A DNA stretch of 64,000 nt, from assembly GCF_003201855.1 (NCBI RefSeq), contig NZ_QJKI01000001.1, positions 248,001 to 312,000 of the forward strand. Reading direction: 5' to 3'. The stretch comes from Rivihabitans pingtungensis. Its GTDB lineage: Bacteria; Pseudomonadota; Gammaproteobacteria; Burkholderiales; Aquaspirillaceae. The translations under genes were made by a program, and so were the position numbers. Positions 1-8,632 of the stretch are shown here, one piece after another (within the stretch, counting starts at the first letter, position 1; each line of letters starts with the position of its first letter). The notes under the pieces are model-generated. The model was not told where the DNA came from. It worked only from the letters and a program-made list of their open reading frames with translations, and did no database searches.

Positions 1-1025
1 ATCGCCGCCATCACGCCCAGCACAATAAAATAGCCCCACTTCCAGTGCAGCTCGGGCATGTATTCAAAGTTCATGCCGTAGATGCTGGAAATCAGCGTCA
101 GCGGCATGAACAGCGTGGCGATCACCGTCAAAAAACGCATCTGCCGGTTCATCTGGTTGGATTGGGTGGAGATATACAAATCCACCATGCCGGCGATCAG
201 GTCGCGCTGCATGTCCACGGTTTCCAGCAGGTGCACCAGATGGTCGTAGACATCGCGCAGATACACGCGGGTTTCGTCGTCCAGCAGCGCAGAATCGCCA
301 TGCTGCAAGGTCATCACCGCCTCGCGCAGCGGCCATAGCGCGCGGCGCAGCGACAGCAGGGCCATTTTCAGGGTGTGGATGCGCGCCAGCGTGCCGCCGT
401 CCGCCTGGCCGGCCAGCAAGCGGGTGTCTAATTCTTCTACGGTGTCGCCCAGCTGATCCAGGGTGACAAAATACTGATCGACAATCACGTCCAGCAGGCT
501 GTAGGCCAGATAACCCGCCCCCAGTCGGCGGCCCTGGCCAATGCCGTTTTTCAGCCGCTCGCGCAGCGGCTGAAAGCGCCCGGCCGGGCGCTCTTGAAAG
601 GTCAGCACCACATTGCGGCCCAGCACCATGCTGATTTGTTCTTCGCTCAGCGTGCGGCTGGCCGGGTGGTAGTCAAACACATGGGTGACGATAAAAATAT
701 AGTCGCCGTAGTCTTCGATCTTGGGCCGCTGATGGGTGTTGAGCACGTCTTCCATCACCAGCGGGTGCAACTGAAAGCGCCGGCCGATTTCCGCCATCAT
801 CGCCACATCTTGCAGGCCGTAGACGTTCAGCCACAGCGTGCCGTCGCCTGGCTGGTGGGTGCGGCTGGCGGCCAGGCTGGCAAAGGTGGTTTCCTGGTAG
901 TGCTCGGGGCTGAATTCAATCAGCAGAATGCGCGGTTCGGCGGTTTTGGTTTCGCCAATATGCACCAGTTCGCCCGGCGCGTGGCCTGCATGGCGGCTCA
1001 GCCGGGCGGATGGGTGGCGGCTCAT
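1..1025 (-). CDS. corA: CorA-family magnesium/cobalt channel (3' end outside window)
   Basis: Inner-membrane divalent cation (Mg2+/Co2+) channel of the CorA family. I translated it from ATG at 1025. A soluble N-terminal domain is followed near the left edge by a first membrane helix ending in the family signature YGMN (GMN at about residues 317-319, bases 69-77) and then MPEL, which is the pore-mouth loop. The second membrane helix has just begun when the window ends, so the C-terminus is missing. The start ATG overlaps the TGA of the upstream ppx (ATGA), so the two are probably translationally coupled. The GMN and MPEL motifs make the family assignment firm; the transported ion is inferred. 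Confidence 0.93.
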   Translation of the reverse strand, partial: MSRHPSARLSRHAGHAPGELVHIGETKTAEPRILLIEFSPEHYQETTFASLAASRTHQPGDGTLWLNVYGLQDVAMMAEIGRRFQLHPLVMEDVLNTHQRPKIEDYGDYIFIVTHVFDYHPASRTLSEEQISMVLGRNVVLTFQERPAGRFQPLRERLKNGIGQGRRLGAGYLAYSLLDVIVDQYFVTLDQLGDTVEELDTRLLAGQADGGTLARIHTLKMALLSLRRALWPLREAVMTLQHGDSALLDDETRVYLRDVYDHLVHLLETVDMQRDLIAGMVDLYISTQSNQMNRQMRFLTVIATLFMPLTLISSIYGMNFEYMPELHWKWGYFIVLGVMAA

Positions 1026-2515
1026 GCCTGACGGACGTGAAAGCTCAGGCCAGTGGCGCGCCAGGGGGCTTCTTCCTGCTTCAGCGCCCCGGCGGTCAGC
1101 GGCGTGCTGGCCAGCCAGCCGCCGTCCACAGTCAGGGTAAAGCCGCGCGGTGCGGTACTCAGTTGCAGGGGGGTCGGCAACTCCACCGGCCGCCGGCTGC
1201 GGCTGAACAACACCGCCAGGCGCAGGGCCAGCACCGCCGGCCAGTAGGCCGGCTGCTCGTTCAGCAGCGCCACCATCTTGCTCAACGAGCCCTTGTGCGC
1301 CAGGATCAGATGGGCGATCTGACGTTGCTCGCGGCGCGAGAAGCCCGGCATATCCGCCTGTTCGACGATATAGGCCGAATGCTTGTGGTAGCTGGAATGC
1401 GAAATCATCAGGCCGATTTCATGCAGCTTGGCCGCCCATTCCAGCTGACGCGGGATTTCCGGGTGCTGCATCGCCTCGCTGCCGGCCAACTGGGCGTAAA
1501 ACTGCCGCGCCAGCCCGGCCACCCGCTCGGTCTGGCCGGTGTCCACGTGATAGCGGCGCTTGAACTGGGTGACGGTGACGTCGCGCAAATCCTTGTGATA
1601 CTGGCGGCCAAGCAAATCGTACAGCACGCCATCGCGCAGCGCGCCCAGGGTGACGGTCATCTGCTCGATGCCCAGCTCTTCAAAAATCGCCAGCATGATG
1701 GCCAGCCCGCCCGGCAGCACTGGCGCGCGGTCGGCGCGCAGGCCATTCAGGTTCACCGCCTCCATGCTGCCGCAGCGCAACAGCTCGGTTTTCAGCCGCT
1801 CCATGCCGGCGCGGGTGATGCCATCCACGCTGTAGTCGTTCAGCTCCAGGATGTCGCGCAAAGAGCGCGCCGTGCCCGAGGTGCCCACCGCCAGTTGCCA
1901 TTGATCGGGAGTGTAATCATGGGTGATGCGCTGGATTTCATTGCGCGCCGCCACTTCGGCATTCTTGAAATTGGCCTTGCTCAGCTTGCCATCGGGAAAA
2001 TACCGCAGGCTGTAGGTGACGCAACCCAGGCCCAGGCTTTCGGTTTTTTGCGCCTTCATGCCGCTGCCGATGATGAACTCGGTCGAGCCGCCGCCGATAT
2101 CCACCACCAGGCGTTTTTCTTTGCCGGCCGGCAGGCTGTGTGCGGCGCCGACATAAATCAGCCGGGCTTCTTCGCGCCCGGCGATGATTTCAATCGGAAA
2201 CCCCAGACGCGCCTCTGCTTCGCGGATGAAGGCGGCGGAGTTTTTTGCCACCCGCAGGGTGTTGGTGCCCACCACCCGTACCTGGTCGGGGCGGAAGTGG
2301 CGCAAACGGTCGCCAAACCGCGCCAGGCAGGTCAGCGCGCGCTCTTGGGTGGCGTCGTCCAGAAAATTGTCAGCAGTCAGGCCAGCGCCCAGGCGCACGG
2401 TGTCTTTGAGGGTGTCGAGCGGAAAAAACTGCTCGCCATCGACGCGGACGATTTGCAGACGAAAGCTATTGGAGCCGAGATCAACGGCGGCAAGGGTTTC
2501 AAACGAGGAAGGCAC
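1022..2515 (-). CDS. ppx: Exopolyphosphatase (Ppx/GppA family)
   Basis: Hydrolyses terminal phosphates from inorganic polyphosphate, or pppGpp if it acts as GppA. The 497-residue protein has the actin/Hsp70-like ATPase fold motifs: VDLGSNSFR at residues 11-19 (phosphate 1 loop), the EEARLIY segment at 115-121, and VDIGGGSTE at 138-146 (phosphate 2). The C-terminal half contains an HD-like helical region (KLHEIGLMISHSSYHKHS). Length fits Ppx (about 500 residues). It sits directly upstream of corA with an ATGA overlap. phoU lies upstream on the same strand and ppk2 at 45.3 kb, so polyphosphate turnover is well represented. Ppx versus GppA cannot be fully separated by eye. Confidence 0.93.
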   Translation of the reverse strand: MPSSFETLAAVDLGSNSFRLQIVRVDGEQFFPLDTLKDTVRLGAGLTADNFLDDATQERALTCLARFGDRLRHFRPDQVRVVGTNTLRVAKNSAAFIREAEARLGFPIEIIAGREEARLIYVGAAHSLPAGKEKRLVVDIGGGSTEFIIGSGMKAQKTESLGLGCVTYSLRYFPDGKLSKANFKNAEVAARNEIQRITHDYTPDQWQLAVGTSGTARSLRDILELNDYSVDGITRAGMERLKTELLRCGSMEAVNLNGLRADRAPVLPGGLAIMLAIFEELGIEQMTVTLGALRDGVLYDLLGRQYHKDLRDVTVTQFKRRYHVDTGQTERVAGLARQFYAQLAGSEAMQHPEIPRQLEWAAKLHEIGLMISHSSYHKHSAYIVEQADMPGFSRREQRQIAHLILAHKGSLSKMVALLNEQPAYWPAVLALRLAVLFSRSRRPVELPTPLQLSTAPRGFTLTVDGGWLASTPLTAGALKQEEAPWRATGLSFHVRQA

Positions 2516-2638
2516 CAGAAAACCTCGGGACAGGATGGGTAAGAGTCAGTTGGGCGATATGATAGCGGGAAAGGGGCGCAGATCAAACAGGCTTGGCTTC
2601 GGCTGGCGTAAGTCGAACTGCGCTTGCGCGCAGAGCCT

Positions 2639-2866
2639 GATTGAGGGCGGGGTTTCACCCCGCACCCGACCCTATTTCTTTGTCTCGCCAAAGAAATAGG
2701 AGAAAGAAAGGCGACCCGGGCGTCGCGGTCAGCCCTGCGGGCTGACTCCCCTGCGCTTCTCGGAATCCGGGGCCGCCACGGAATGGCGCGTCGGCTGCGC
2801 CGCCGCTTAGCCGTGACGGATGGGGGTCCCCCGGCCTCCTGCGATGCTCGGCGCGCCACACGGGGA
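2639..2866 (+). repeat. Dispersed intergenic repeat family 1, copy A
   Basis: Between ppx and phoU lies a GC-rich block of about 228 bp that recurs, reverse-complemented, at 23062-23288. Both copies share GGGCGGGGTTTCACCCC, a perfect hairpin (arms CCTATTTCTTTG / CAAAGAAATAGG, bases 2671-2700, loop TCTCGC), GGCGACCCGGGCGTCGCG, GGCCGCCACGGAATGGCGCG and a terminal GCGCGCCACACGGGG. The middle differs more than the ends. Short open frames inside (one beginning MWRAEHR) look spurious. I recall such open frames from other proteobacterial genomes, which hints at a widespread element; that is memory, not shown here. Confidence 0.88.
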
Positions 2867-2956
2867 GGCAAAGCGGCTAAGCGCCACGGGTCGGCTAGCT
2901 TGATCTTAAGAGCCGCATGCCCTGTCCGCTACGCGCAAGGCCATGCAGACCAATAA

Positions 2957-3655
2957 TTACAGCTCAATCCGCTCAACATCTTCCAGCGCGGTGTGGCGAA
3001 TATCCTTGCCTTTGACCAGATACACCACATACTCGGAAATATTCTTGGCGTGGTCGCCAATCCGTTCAATCGCCTTGCACATGAAAATCGTGTCAATCGA
3101 CATCGAAATCGCGCGCGGGTCTTCCATCATGAAGGTTACCAACTGACGGAAGTTGGCGTCGAATTCTTCATCCAGCTTGCGGTCCTGACGGGCCACGTCC
3201 AGCGCGCCGGCCACGTCCAGGCGGGCAAAGGCGTCCAGCGCGCGGCGCAGCATGGCCAGCGCCACTTCGGCCATTTTCTGGATTTCACGAAAGCGCGGCA
3301 TGTGCACGCGGTCGGCCAGCAGAATGGTCTTGCCCATGCGCGCCACTTTTTGCGCCTCGTCGCCGATGCGCTCCAGGTCGGTGATGGTCTTGATCACGGT
3401 GATGACCATGCGCAGATCGCTGGCGGCCGGTTGGCGGCGGGCGATGATGTGCTGACATTCTTCGTCCAGGCTGACTTCCATGGCGTTGACCAGCGCGTCT
3501 TCGGCAATCACCTTGTCCAGCTTGGCGATGTCCGACGACATCAGGCCGTCGATCGCCCCGACGATTTGCGCCTCGACCAGGCCTCCCATCTGCAACACGC
3601 GGGTGCGGATGGTTTCAAGCTCCAGATCAAACTGCTTGGAAATATGCTCTGCCAT
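2957..3655 (-). CDS. phoU: Phosphate transport system regulator PhoU
   Basis: Cytoplasmic negative regulator linking the Pst phosphate transporter to PhoR/PhoB signalling. An all-helical protein of 232 residues with the twin three-helix-bundle PhoU repeats; conserved segments include DLRMVITVIKTITDLERIGD and, in the second repeat, CKAIERIGDHAKNISEYVVY. I chose MAEHISKQFD at 3655 rather than an ATG 51 bases upstream because it matches the usual PhoU N-terminus and has AGGAA just upstream. No pst or phoBR genes are visible here, so it is detached from its usual partners, as often happens in betaproteobacteria. Confidence 0.95.
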   Translation of the reverse strand: MAEHISKQFDLELETIRTRVLQMGGLVEAQIVGAIDGLMSSDIAKLDKVIAEDALVNAMEVSLDEECQHIIARRQPAASDLRMVITVIKTITDLERIGDEAQKVARMGKTILLADRVHMPRFREIQKMAEVALAMLRRALDAFARLDVAGALDVARQDRKLDEEFDANFRQLVTFMMEDPRAISMSIDTIFMCKAIERIGDHAKNISEYVVYLVKGKDIRHTALEDVERIEL

Positions 3656-3802
3656 GGTGAATTCCTGGGATTGAGGTTCGGTGAATGTGCAATTGTTGCG
3701 AGGCAAGATGAATATTTAATGACATCCATGCAAATAACGGGCCGACAGGCGCCGCCGCAGGCTGTTTTGGCGCGGCGGCGGCCGGTTTGGCCCGGTTTTT
3801 GG

Positions 3803-4468
3803 TCAGCGGATCACTTTGACGCCGTCGTCAGCACCCAGCAGCAGCACGTGGGCGTGCTGACGGGCAAAGATGCCGCAGCACACCACACCGGCGATTTGGT
3901 TGATGGCGGTTTCCATCTCCAGCGGCTTGAGGATGTCCAGATCGTGCACGTCCAGGATCAGGTTGCCGTTGTCGGTGGTGAAGCCCTGGCGCAGTTCCGG
4001 GTGGCCGCCCAGGTGCACCAGCTCGCGCGCCACCACCGAGCGCGCCATTGGAATGACTTCCACCGCCACCGGAAAAGCGCCCAGCTTGCTGACGTATTTG
4101 GCTTCGTCGGCAATGCAGATGAATTCGCGCGCGGCCGAGGCGACGATTTTTTCGCGGGTCAGCGCGCCGCCGCCGCCCTTGATCATGTGCAGCGAGTGGT
4201 TCACCTCGTCGGCGCCGTCGATATACACCTGCAACTCGCCAACGCTGGAGAGCTCGTACACCGGGATGCCGTGGGCTTTCAGTCGGGCGGTGGAGGCGTC
4301 CGAGCTGGACACGCAGCCGTCGATGCGCGCTTTGATACGGGCCAGTTCGTCGATAAAGAAATTCACCGTCGAGCCGGTGCCCACGCCGATGATGCTGTCG
4401 TCGGGCACAAAATCAATGGCCTTGCGCGCCACGGCGCGTTTTTTGTCGTCTTGGGTCAGGGTGCTCAT
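3803..4468 (-). CDS. rpiA: Ribose-5-phosphate isomerase A
   Basis: Interconverts ribose 5-phosphate and ribulose 5-phosphate in the non-oxidative pentose phosphate pathway (cytosol). The 221 residues are the normal RpiA length. Visible motifs are GTGST (30-34, phosphate loop), DGADE (84-88, catalytic Asp) and [11 protein letters not shown] (97-107, catalytic Glu and Lys). It stands alone, 147 bases after phoU and ahead of ispF on the same strand. Nothing unusual. Confidence 0.96.
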   Translation of the reverse strand: MSTLTQDDKKRAVARKAIDFVPDDSIIGVGTGSTVNFFIDELARIKARIDGCVSSSDASTARLKAHGIPVYELSSVGELQVYIDGADEVNHSLHMIKGGGGALTREKIVASAAREFICIADEAKYVSKLGAFPVAVEVIPMARSVVARELVHLGGHPELRQGFTTDNGNLILDVHDLDILKPLEMETAINQIAGVVCCGIFARQHAHVLLLGADDGVKVIR

Positions 4469-4525
4469 GGGGGTCTCGCTATGGAAATCCAGTATTGGCC
4501 GGCATTATCCCATATTCGCCGGGGT

Positions 4526-5002
4526 TCAGGCCCGTTCGATCAGGCACACCGCCTGGGCGGCAATGCCTTCTTCGCGGCCCATCGGGCCGAGTTTTTCGCT
4601 GGTTTTTGCCTTGACGTTCACTTCGTCCATTTTCAGGCGCAGGTCGGTGGCGATATTGGCGCGCATGGCGGCGATATGGCCGGCCAGTTTCGGGCGCTGG
4701 GCAATCACCGTGCTGTCCACATTCACCACTTTCCAGCCGCGCTCACGCAGGCGGGCGGCGGTTTCCCGCAGCAGAATGCGGCTGTCCACGCCATGAAACG
4801 CCGGGTCGGTATCCGGAAAATGGCTGCCGATATCGCCCAGGCCGGCCGCGCCCAGCAGGGCGTCGGTGATGGCGTGCAAGAGCGCGTCGGCGTCAGAGTG
4901 GCCCAGCAAGCCCTTGTCGTGCGGGATGGTCACCCCGCCCAGAATCAGGGGACGCCCTTCCACCAGTTTGTGAATGTCCCAACCTTGTCCAATGCGGATC
5001 AT
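4526..5002 (-). CDS. ispF: 2-C-methyl-D-erythritol 2,4-cyclodiphosphate synthase
   Basis: Fifth step of the MEP isoprenoid pathway: cyclises CDP-methylerythritol 2-phosphate and releases CMP. 158 residues, normal length. The zinc ligands are seen in GWDIH (Asp9, His11) and in the [12 protein letters not shown] block (distal His), followed by [10 protein letters not shown] (57-66). The gene follows ispD by 24 bases on the same strand. ispD and ispF are separate genes here rather than the IspDF fusion known in some bacteria. Confidence 0.97.
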   Translation of the reverse strand: MIRIGQGWDIHKLVEGRPLILGGVTIPHDKGLLGHSDADALLHAITDALLGAAGLGDIGSHFPDTDPAFHGVDSRILLRETAARLRERGWKVVNVDSTVIAQRPKLAGHIAAMRANIATDLRLKMDEVNVKAKTSEKLGPMGREEGIAAQAVCLIERA

Positions 5003-5026
5003 CTTGCCTGTTTCCTGTGTGTTCGC

Positions 5027-5728
5027 TCAATTCTGGCCCGCGCTCAGCAAGGCGGCGGCCAGCCGGATATCCTGAGCATAGGTCACTTTGAAGTTGCTGG
5101 CGTCGCCGCGCACCAGGCGGGGGCAAAGGCCCAGGCGCTCGATGGCGGATGCCTCGTCGGTGATGTCGGCGCTGCTGCTGATTGCCAGCGCCTGCGACAG
5201 CAGGCCGTGGCGGAACATCTGCGGGGTTTGCGCTTGCCACAGGCCGTCGCGGGGCACGGTGACGGCCACGCGGCTGTCCTTGTCCTGGCGTTTGAGGGTG
5301 TCGGCCACCGGCAGCGCCAACAGCCCGCCGCAGGGGTCGGTGTCCAGCTCGTCGATCAGCCGGGCCAGCGCTTCGGCCGGCAGGCAGCAGCGCGCGGCGT
5401 CGTGCACCAGCACCCAGTCGTCGGGCTGGGCGTCCAGCGCGGCCAGGCCGTTGCGCACGCTCTCGGCGCGGGTGGCGCCGCCCTGGCGCAGCACGCGCAG
5501 CTTGGATTGCGCCCAGGCCTGTTGCGCAAAGCCAAATGGCTCGAACCAGTCGTCGTCCGGGCTGATCACCACCCACACTTGATCAATGCGCGGTTCGGCA
5601 CACAGCACGGCCAGGGTGTGCGCCAATAGCGGCTGGCCGGCCAGCAGGGTGTATTGCTTGGGGGTGGCCTGGCCAAAACGGCTGCCGCTGCCGGCGGCCG
5701 GCACCACCGCCAGGCGGCGCGCGCTCAT
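5027..5728 (-). CDS. ispD: 2-C-methyl-D-erythritol 4-phosphate cytidylyltransferase
   Basis: Third step of the MEP pathway: transfers CMP from CTP to MEP. The nucleotidyltransferase signature is at the N-terminus (VVPAAGSGSRFG, then PKQYTLLAGQPLL), with VHDAARC and the TPQMFRHGLL region later. I start it at MSARRLAVV (5728; 233 residues) because that ATG forms an ATGA overlap with the dnaQ stop at 5725. The upstream in-frame ATG at 5755 would add nine unconserved residues inside dnaQ. Order dnaQ-ispD-ispF implies one transcript. Confidence 0.96.
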   Translation of the reverse strand: MSARRLAVVPAAGSGSRFGQATPKQYTLLAGQPLLAHTLAVLCAEPRIDQVWVVISPDDDWFEPFGFAQQAWAQSKLRVLRQGGATRAESVRNGLAALDAQPDDWVLVHDAARCCLPAEALARLIDELDTDPCGGLLALPVADTLKRQDKDSRVAVTVPRDGLWQAQTPQMFRHGLLSQALAISSSADITDEASAIERLGLCPRLVRGDASNFKVTYAQDIRLAAALLSAGQN

Positions 5729-6438
5729 GCCGCCTCCGGCGGCGTTTGCCGCCACAGGCAGGGGCCTTTCATGGCTTTGTCCAGCTCGTCCAGATAGCCT
5801 TCGTGGGCGGCCAGTTCTTCGGCGCTGGCGGCTTGCACCCGTGGGCGCGGGCCGTCGGCCAGGCGCATGCTCGGGCCGCCGCGCTCGCTGCTGAGCGGCT
5901 CGATGTCCATCAGCAGGCTTTCCTGGCCTCGGGTCATGGCCAGGTACACCTCGCCCAGCAGCTCGCAGTCAATCAGCGCGCCGTGAAACACCCGGTTGGA
6001 GCGGTCGACTTCAAAGCGGTCGCACAGCGCGTCCAGGTTGTTGCGCTTGCCGGGAAACTGGTCTTTGGCCATGGCCAGGGTGTCGATCACCTCGCCCACT
6101 TGTTCGCGCGCGCTGGGCAGGCCCAGGCGGGTGAATTCCATATCCAGAAAACCCATGTCAAACGGGGCGTTGTGGATGATCAGCGCAGCGCCGCGAATAA
6201 ACTCGCTGATTTCCGCCGCCACGCCGGCAAAGGTGGGCTTGCCTTCCAGTTGATCCAGGGTGATGCCGTGAATGCGCGAGGCTTCTTCCGGGATGTCGCG
6301 CTCGGGGTGCACATACAGGTGCAGCGAGCGGCCAGTGAGCTTGCGCCCGACCATTTCCAGCCCGGCAAATTCCACCAGGCGGTCGCCGGTGCGCGGGTTC
6401 AGGCCGGTGGTTTCAGTATCGAGAATGATGTAACGCAT
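5725..6438 (-). CDS. dnaQ: DNA polymerase III epsilon subunit (3'-5' proofreading exonuclease)
   Basis: Proofreading subunit of the replicative polymerase. 237 residues with the DEDDh exonuclease motifs: DTETTGLNP (ExoI, Asp7/Glu9), an ExoII block around HNAPFDMGFLD, and an ExoIII block where HGALIDCELL supplies His and Asp. The C-terminal about 60 residues should carry the alpha-subunit binding segment. It lies between rnhA (18 bases away) and ispD (ATGA overlap). In many proteobacteria rnhA and dnaQ are neighbours, although often divergent; here both are on the minus strand. Confidence 0.95.
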   Translation of the reverse strand: MRYIILDTETTGLNPRTGDRLVEFAGLEMVGRKLTGRSLHLYVHPERDIPEEASRIHGITLDQLEGKPTFAGVAAEISEFIRGAALIIHNAPFDMGFLDMEFTRLGLPSAREQVGEVIDTLAMAKDQFPGKRNNLDALCDRFEVDRSNRVFHGALIDCELLGEVYLAMTRGQESLLMDIEPLSSERGGPSMRLADGPRPRVQAASAEELAAHEGYLDELDKAMKGPCLWRQTPPEAA

Positions 6439-6455
6439 ACATGCCTTGCCGGGGC

Positions 6456-6905
6456 TCAGCGCCCGGCCAACGCGGTTTCCACGCCGCGATTGGCCAGGGC
6501 GTCGGCCCGTTCGTTGAATTCATGACCGGCGTGGCCCTTGACCCAGCGCCAGTCGATTTGGTGTTGGCCAGTGGCGGCGTCCAAAAGACGCCACAGATCG
6601 GCGTTTTTGACCGGCTCTTTGGCGGCGGTTTTCCAGCCGCGCGCCTTCCAGCCGTGAATCCACTCGCTGATGCCTTTTTGCACATATTGCGAGTCGGTGT
6701 AGAGGTGGATGGCGCAGGGGCGCTTGAGGCTGTTGAGCGCCTGGATCACCGCCAGCAGCTCCATGCGGTTGTTGGTGGTGTCCAGCTCGCCGCCCCAGAG
6801 TTCTTTTTCCTGGCCTTTGTAGCGCAGCAAGGCGCCCCAGCCGCCTGGGCCAGGGTTGCCCTTGCAGGCGCCATCGGTGTAAATCTCGACAAATTCAGTG
6901 CTCAT
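6456..6905 (-). CDS. rnhA: Ribonuclease HI
   Basis: Degrades the RNA strand of RNA:DNA hybrids. 149 residues with all catalytic acids visible: Asp11 in [17 protein letters not shown], Glu49 in TNNRMEL, Asp71 in LYTDSQYV, and the last Asp in [11 protein letters not shown]; His in KGHAGHEFN is also kept. The ATG overlaps the TGA of the upstream methyltransferase (6902-6905), giving a methyltransferase-rnhA-dnaQ-ispD-ispF arrangement. Confidence 0.97.
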   Translation of the reverse strand: MSTEFVEIYTDGACKGNPGPGGWGALLRYKGQEKELWGGELDTTNNRMELLAVIQALNSLKRPCAIHLYTDSQYVQKGISEWIHGWKARGWKTAAKEPVKNADLWRLLDAATGQHQIDWRWVKGHAGHEFNERADALANRGVETALAGR

Positions 6906-7660
6906 TCAGTCTGCTTCATGGAAGGGGCTTTGGGGTTCAGAGAGGGAGACACCGCGCCGCGCTGGCCCGCCGGGCGCGCCGCCACCCCGGCCAGCGGCGC
7001 CGGGGTCAGCAGGCTCCAGCGTGGGGCCAGCAGACGCATGCCACGCACGCGCTTGACCGCCGAAATGGCGTACACGCCGCCGGCCAGCGGCCACCAGCGC
7101 GCGCCCAGGCGCTCCATAAAGCCCCAGCGCGCGCGCCAGGCTTCGCGCTCAAACGGCGGCGCGTAACACAGGTGCTGGCAGTCGGCGGGCTCCAGGCCCA
7201 GCAGCTGCATCCAGTCTTTCAGCCGGCCTGGCGCAATAAAATTGGCCCGCCAGGGCATCACATCGCGCGGTTTGCAGCGCCGCGCCAGCCCCCACAGGCT
7301 GATCGGGTTAAAGCCGGTGACCATCAGGCGGCCTTCCGGCACCAGCACCCGCTCGGCTTCGCGCAGCACCTGATGCGGATGGCTGGTAAAATCCAGCACA
7401 TGCGGCAGCAGCAGCAAATCCAGGCTCTGGCTGGCAAACGGCAGCGCCGCCGGGTCGCAGGTGACGTCCACCGCGCCGCTCTCGCCAGCGCGGCAGCGCC
7501 ACGGCATGCGGTTTTCCCGCAGCAGCGGCTGATCGGGCAAGCCAAACTGCACGGCGTGATAGCCAAACACATCGGCCACCGCCTGGTCGAAATACGCCTG
7601 CTCGCGCGCCAGCACATGCTGGCCCAGCGGCGTGTCCAGCCATGAGTTCAACGCCGGCAT
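6902..7660 (-). CDS. Class I SAM-dependent methyltransferase (Methyltransf_11 type)
   Basis: A 252-residue cytosolic methyltransferase of unknown substrate. The start [13 protein letters not shown] at 7660 is preceded by GGGAGG at good spacing; a longer open frame upstream runs antisense through gloB and is not credible. Seen are a SAM-fold region with [20 protein letters not shown] (motif II-like acidic segment) and an [20 protein letters not shown] block (motif III/post-III), typical of UbiE/Methyltransf_11 proteins. A very similar context (methyltransferase divergent from gloB, followed by rnhA and dnaQ) is common in gamma- and betaproteobacteria, where the function is likewise unresolved. 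Confidence 0.88.
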   Translation of the reverse strand: MPALNSWLDTPLGQHVLAREQAYFDQAVADVFGYHAVQFGLPDQPLLRENRMPWRCRAGESGAVDVTCDPAALPFASQSLDLLLLPHVLDFTSHPHQVLREAERVLVPEGRLMVTGFNPISLWGLARRCKPRDVMPWRANFIAPGRLKDWMQLLGLEPADCQHLCYAPPFEREAWRARWGFMERLGARWWPLAGGVYAISAVKRVRGMRLLAPRWSLLTPAPLAGVAARPAGQRGAVSPSLNPKAPSMKQTE

Positions 7661-7723
7661 GCCAGCCCTCCCGGGGTTGTGTGCGCCAAGATCAAGATCC
7701 TGTCCGACAGAAACGGAGTTTTC

Positions 7724-8485
7724 ATGTTGCGCGTGTCTCCCGTTCCAGCATTTGCTGACAATTATATCTGGGTTTTGCACGACTCGACGCATGCGCTGGT
7801 GGTGGACCCAGGCGACGCCGCGCCAGTTCAGGCGTTTTTGGCCGAACATCAGCTGACGCTGGCCGGCGTGTTGATCACCCATGGCCATATTGATCACATT
7901 GGCGGCGTATCGGCATTGCGCGCCGACTGGCCCGAGGCGCCAGTGTATGGCCCGGCCGATGTGGCCTGTGTCACCCAGCCGGTGGGCGAAGGCGAATCCG
8001 CCAGCCTGCCCGGCCATGGCGAAGCGCTGACGGTGTGGGCCACGCCCGGCCACACCGCCAATCACCTCAGCTATCTGCTGCCCGGCGCGGTGTTTTGCGG
8101 CGATACGCTCTTTGCCTGCGGCTGTGGTCGGGTATTTGACGGCACGCCAACGCAGCTGCACGCCTCCTTGCAACGCCTGGCCGCCCTGCCCGACGACACC
8201 CAGGTGTATTGCACGCATGAATACACCCTGGCCAACCAGCGCTTTGCCCGCCATCTGGAACCGGACAACGCCGTCTTGCTGGCGCGCTGCGCCGCCGACG
8301 AAGCCCTGCGCGCGCAAGGCCTGCCCACCGTGCCGACCACTATCGGCCTGGAGCGGCAAACCAATCCGTTTTTGCGGGTGAATCAGCCAGCAGTGCGCGC
8401 CGCGCTGGCTGCGGAACTGGGCGAAGCGCCCGCCGATGCGCTGGCGGCGTTCACCGCCTTGCGTGAATGGAAAAACCGCTTTTGA
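7724..8485 (+). CDS. gloB: Hydroxyacylglutathione hydrolase (glyoxalase II)
   Basis: Hydrolyses S-lactoylglutathione to D-lactate and glutathione, the second half of methylglyoxal detoxification; gloA is at 57.7-58.1 kb. 253 residues of metallo-beta-lactamase fold. The binuclear metal motif reads THGHIDHIGG (consensus THxHxDH), with GHTANHLSYLL and GDTLFACGCGR supplying the later His and Asp, and the C-terminal substrate-binding helices present. I chose MLRVSPVPAFADNY (7724), the standard family N-terminus, with GGAG upstream, rather than a start 45 bases earlier. Confidence 0.96.
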   Translation: MLRVSPVPAFADNYIWVLHDSTHALVVDPGDAAPVQAFLAEHQLTLAGVLITHGHIDHIGGVSALRADWPEAPVYGPADVACVTQPVGEGESASLPGHGEALTVWATPGHTANHLSYLLPGAVFCGDTLFACGCGRVFDGTPTQLHASLQRLAALPDDTQVYCTHEYTLANQRFARHLEPDNAVLLARCAADEALRAQGLPTVPTTIGLERQTNPFLRVNQPAVRAALAAELGEAPADALAAFTALREWKNRF

Positions 8486-8570
8486 ATGCAAATGGAATGC
8501 GCAACTCAGGCCAGCGCGGCACAGGCGGCAAATTTTGCCGGCAATGCGCAAAATGATTGATTTTTATGGG

Positions 8571-8599
8571 TTGACAGCCTCGCCAAGTAAAACTAGCAT
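8571..8599 (+). promoter_or_regulatory. Sigma70-type promoter of mltD
   Basis: TTGACA (8571-8576), a 17-base spacer, then TAGCAT (8594-8599), 34 bases before the mltD ATG. The -35 is perfect and the -10 has four of six consensus bases. It lies in the short AT-richer gap after gloB. Prediction from sequence only. Confidence 0.72.
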
Positions 8600-8632
8600 C
8601 GCTGCAACTTTGAAAATAAAGGTCATTTTGGC

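Noticed and set aside
2655..2871. Short open frames (such as one beginning MWRAEHR) inside the family 1 repeats
   Set aside because: Frames differ between the two copies in length and ending, there is no ribosome site, and the hairpin and block conservation point to DNA or RNA function, not protein.
2993..5629. 878-codon plus-strand open frame across phoU, rpiA, ispF and ispD
   Set aside because: Antisense to four well-conserved genes; long open frames opposite GC-rich genes are expected.
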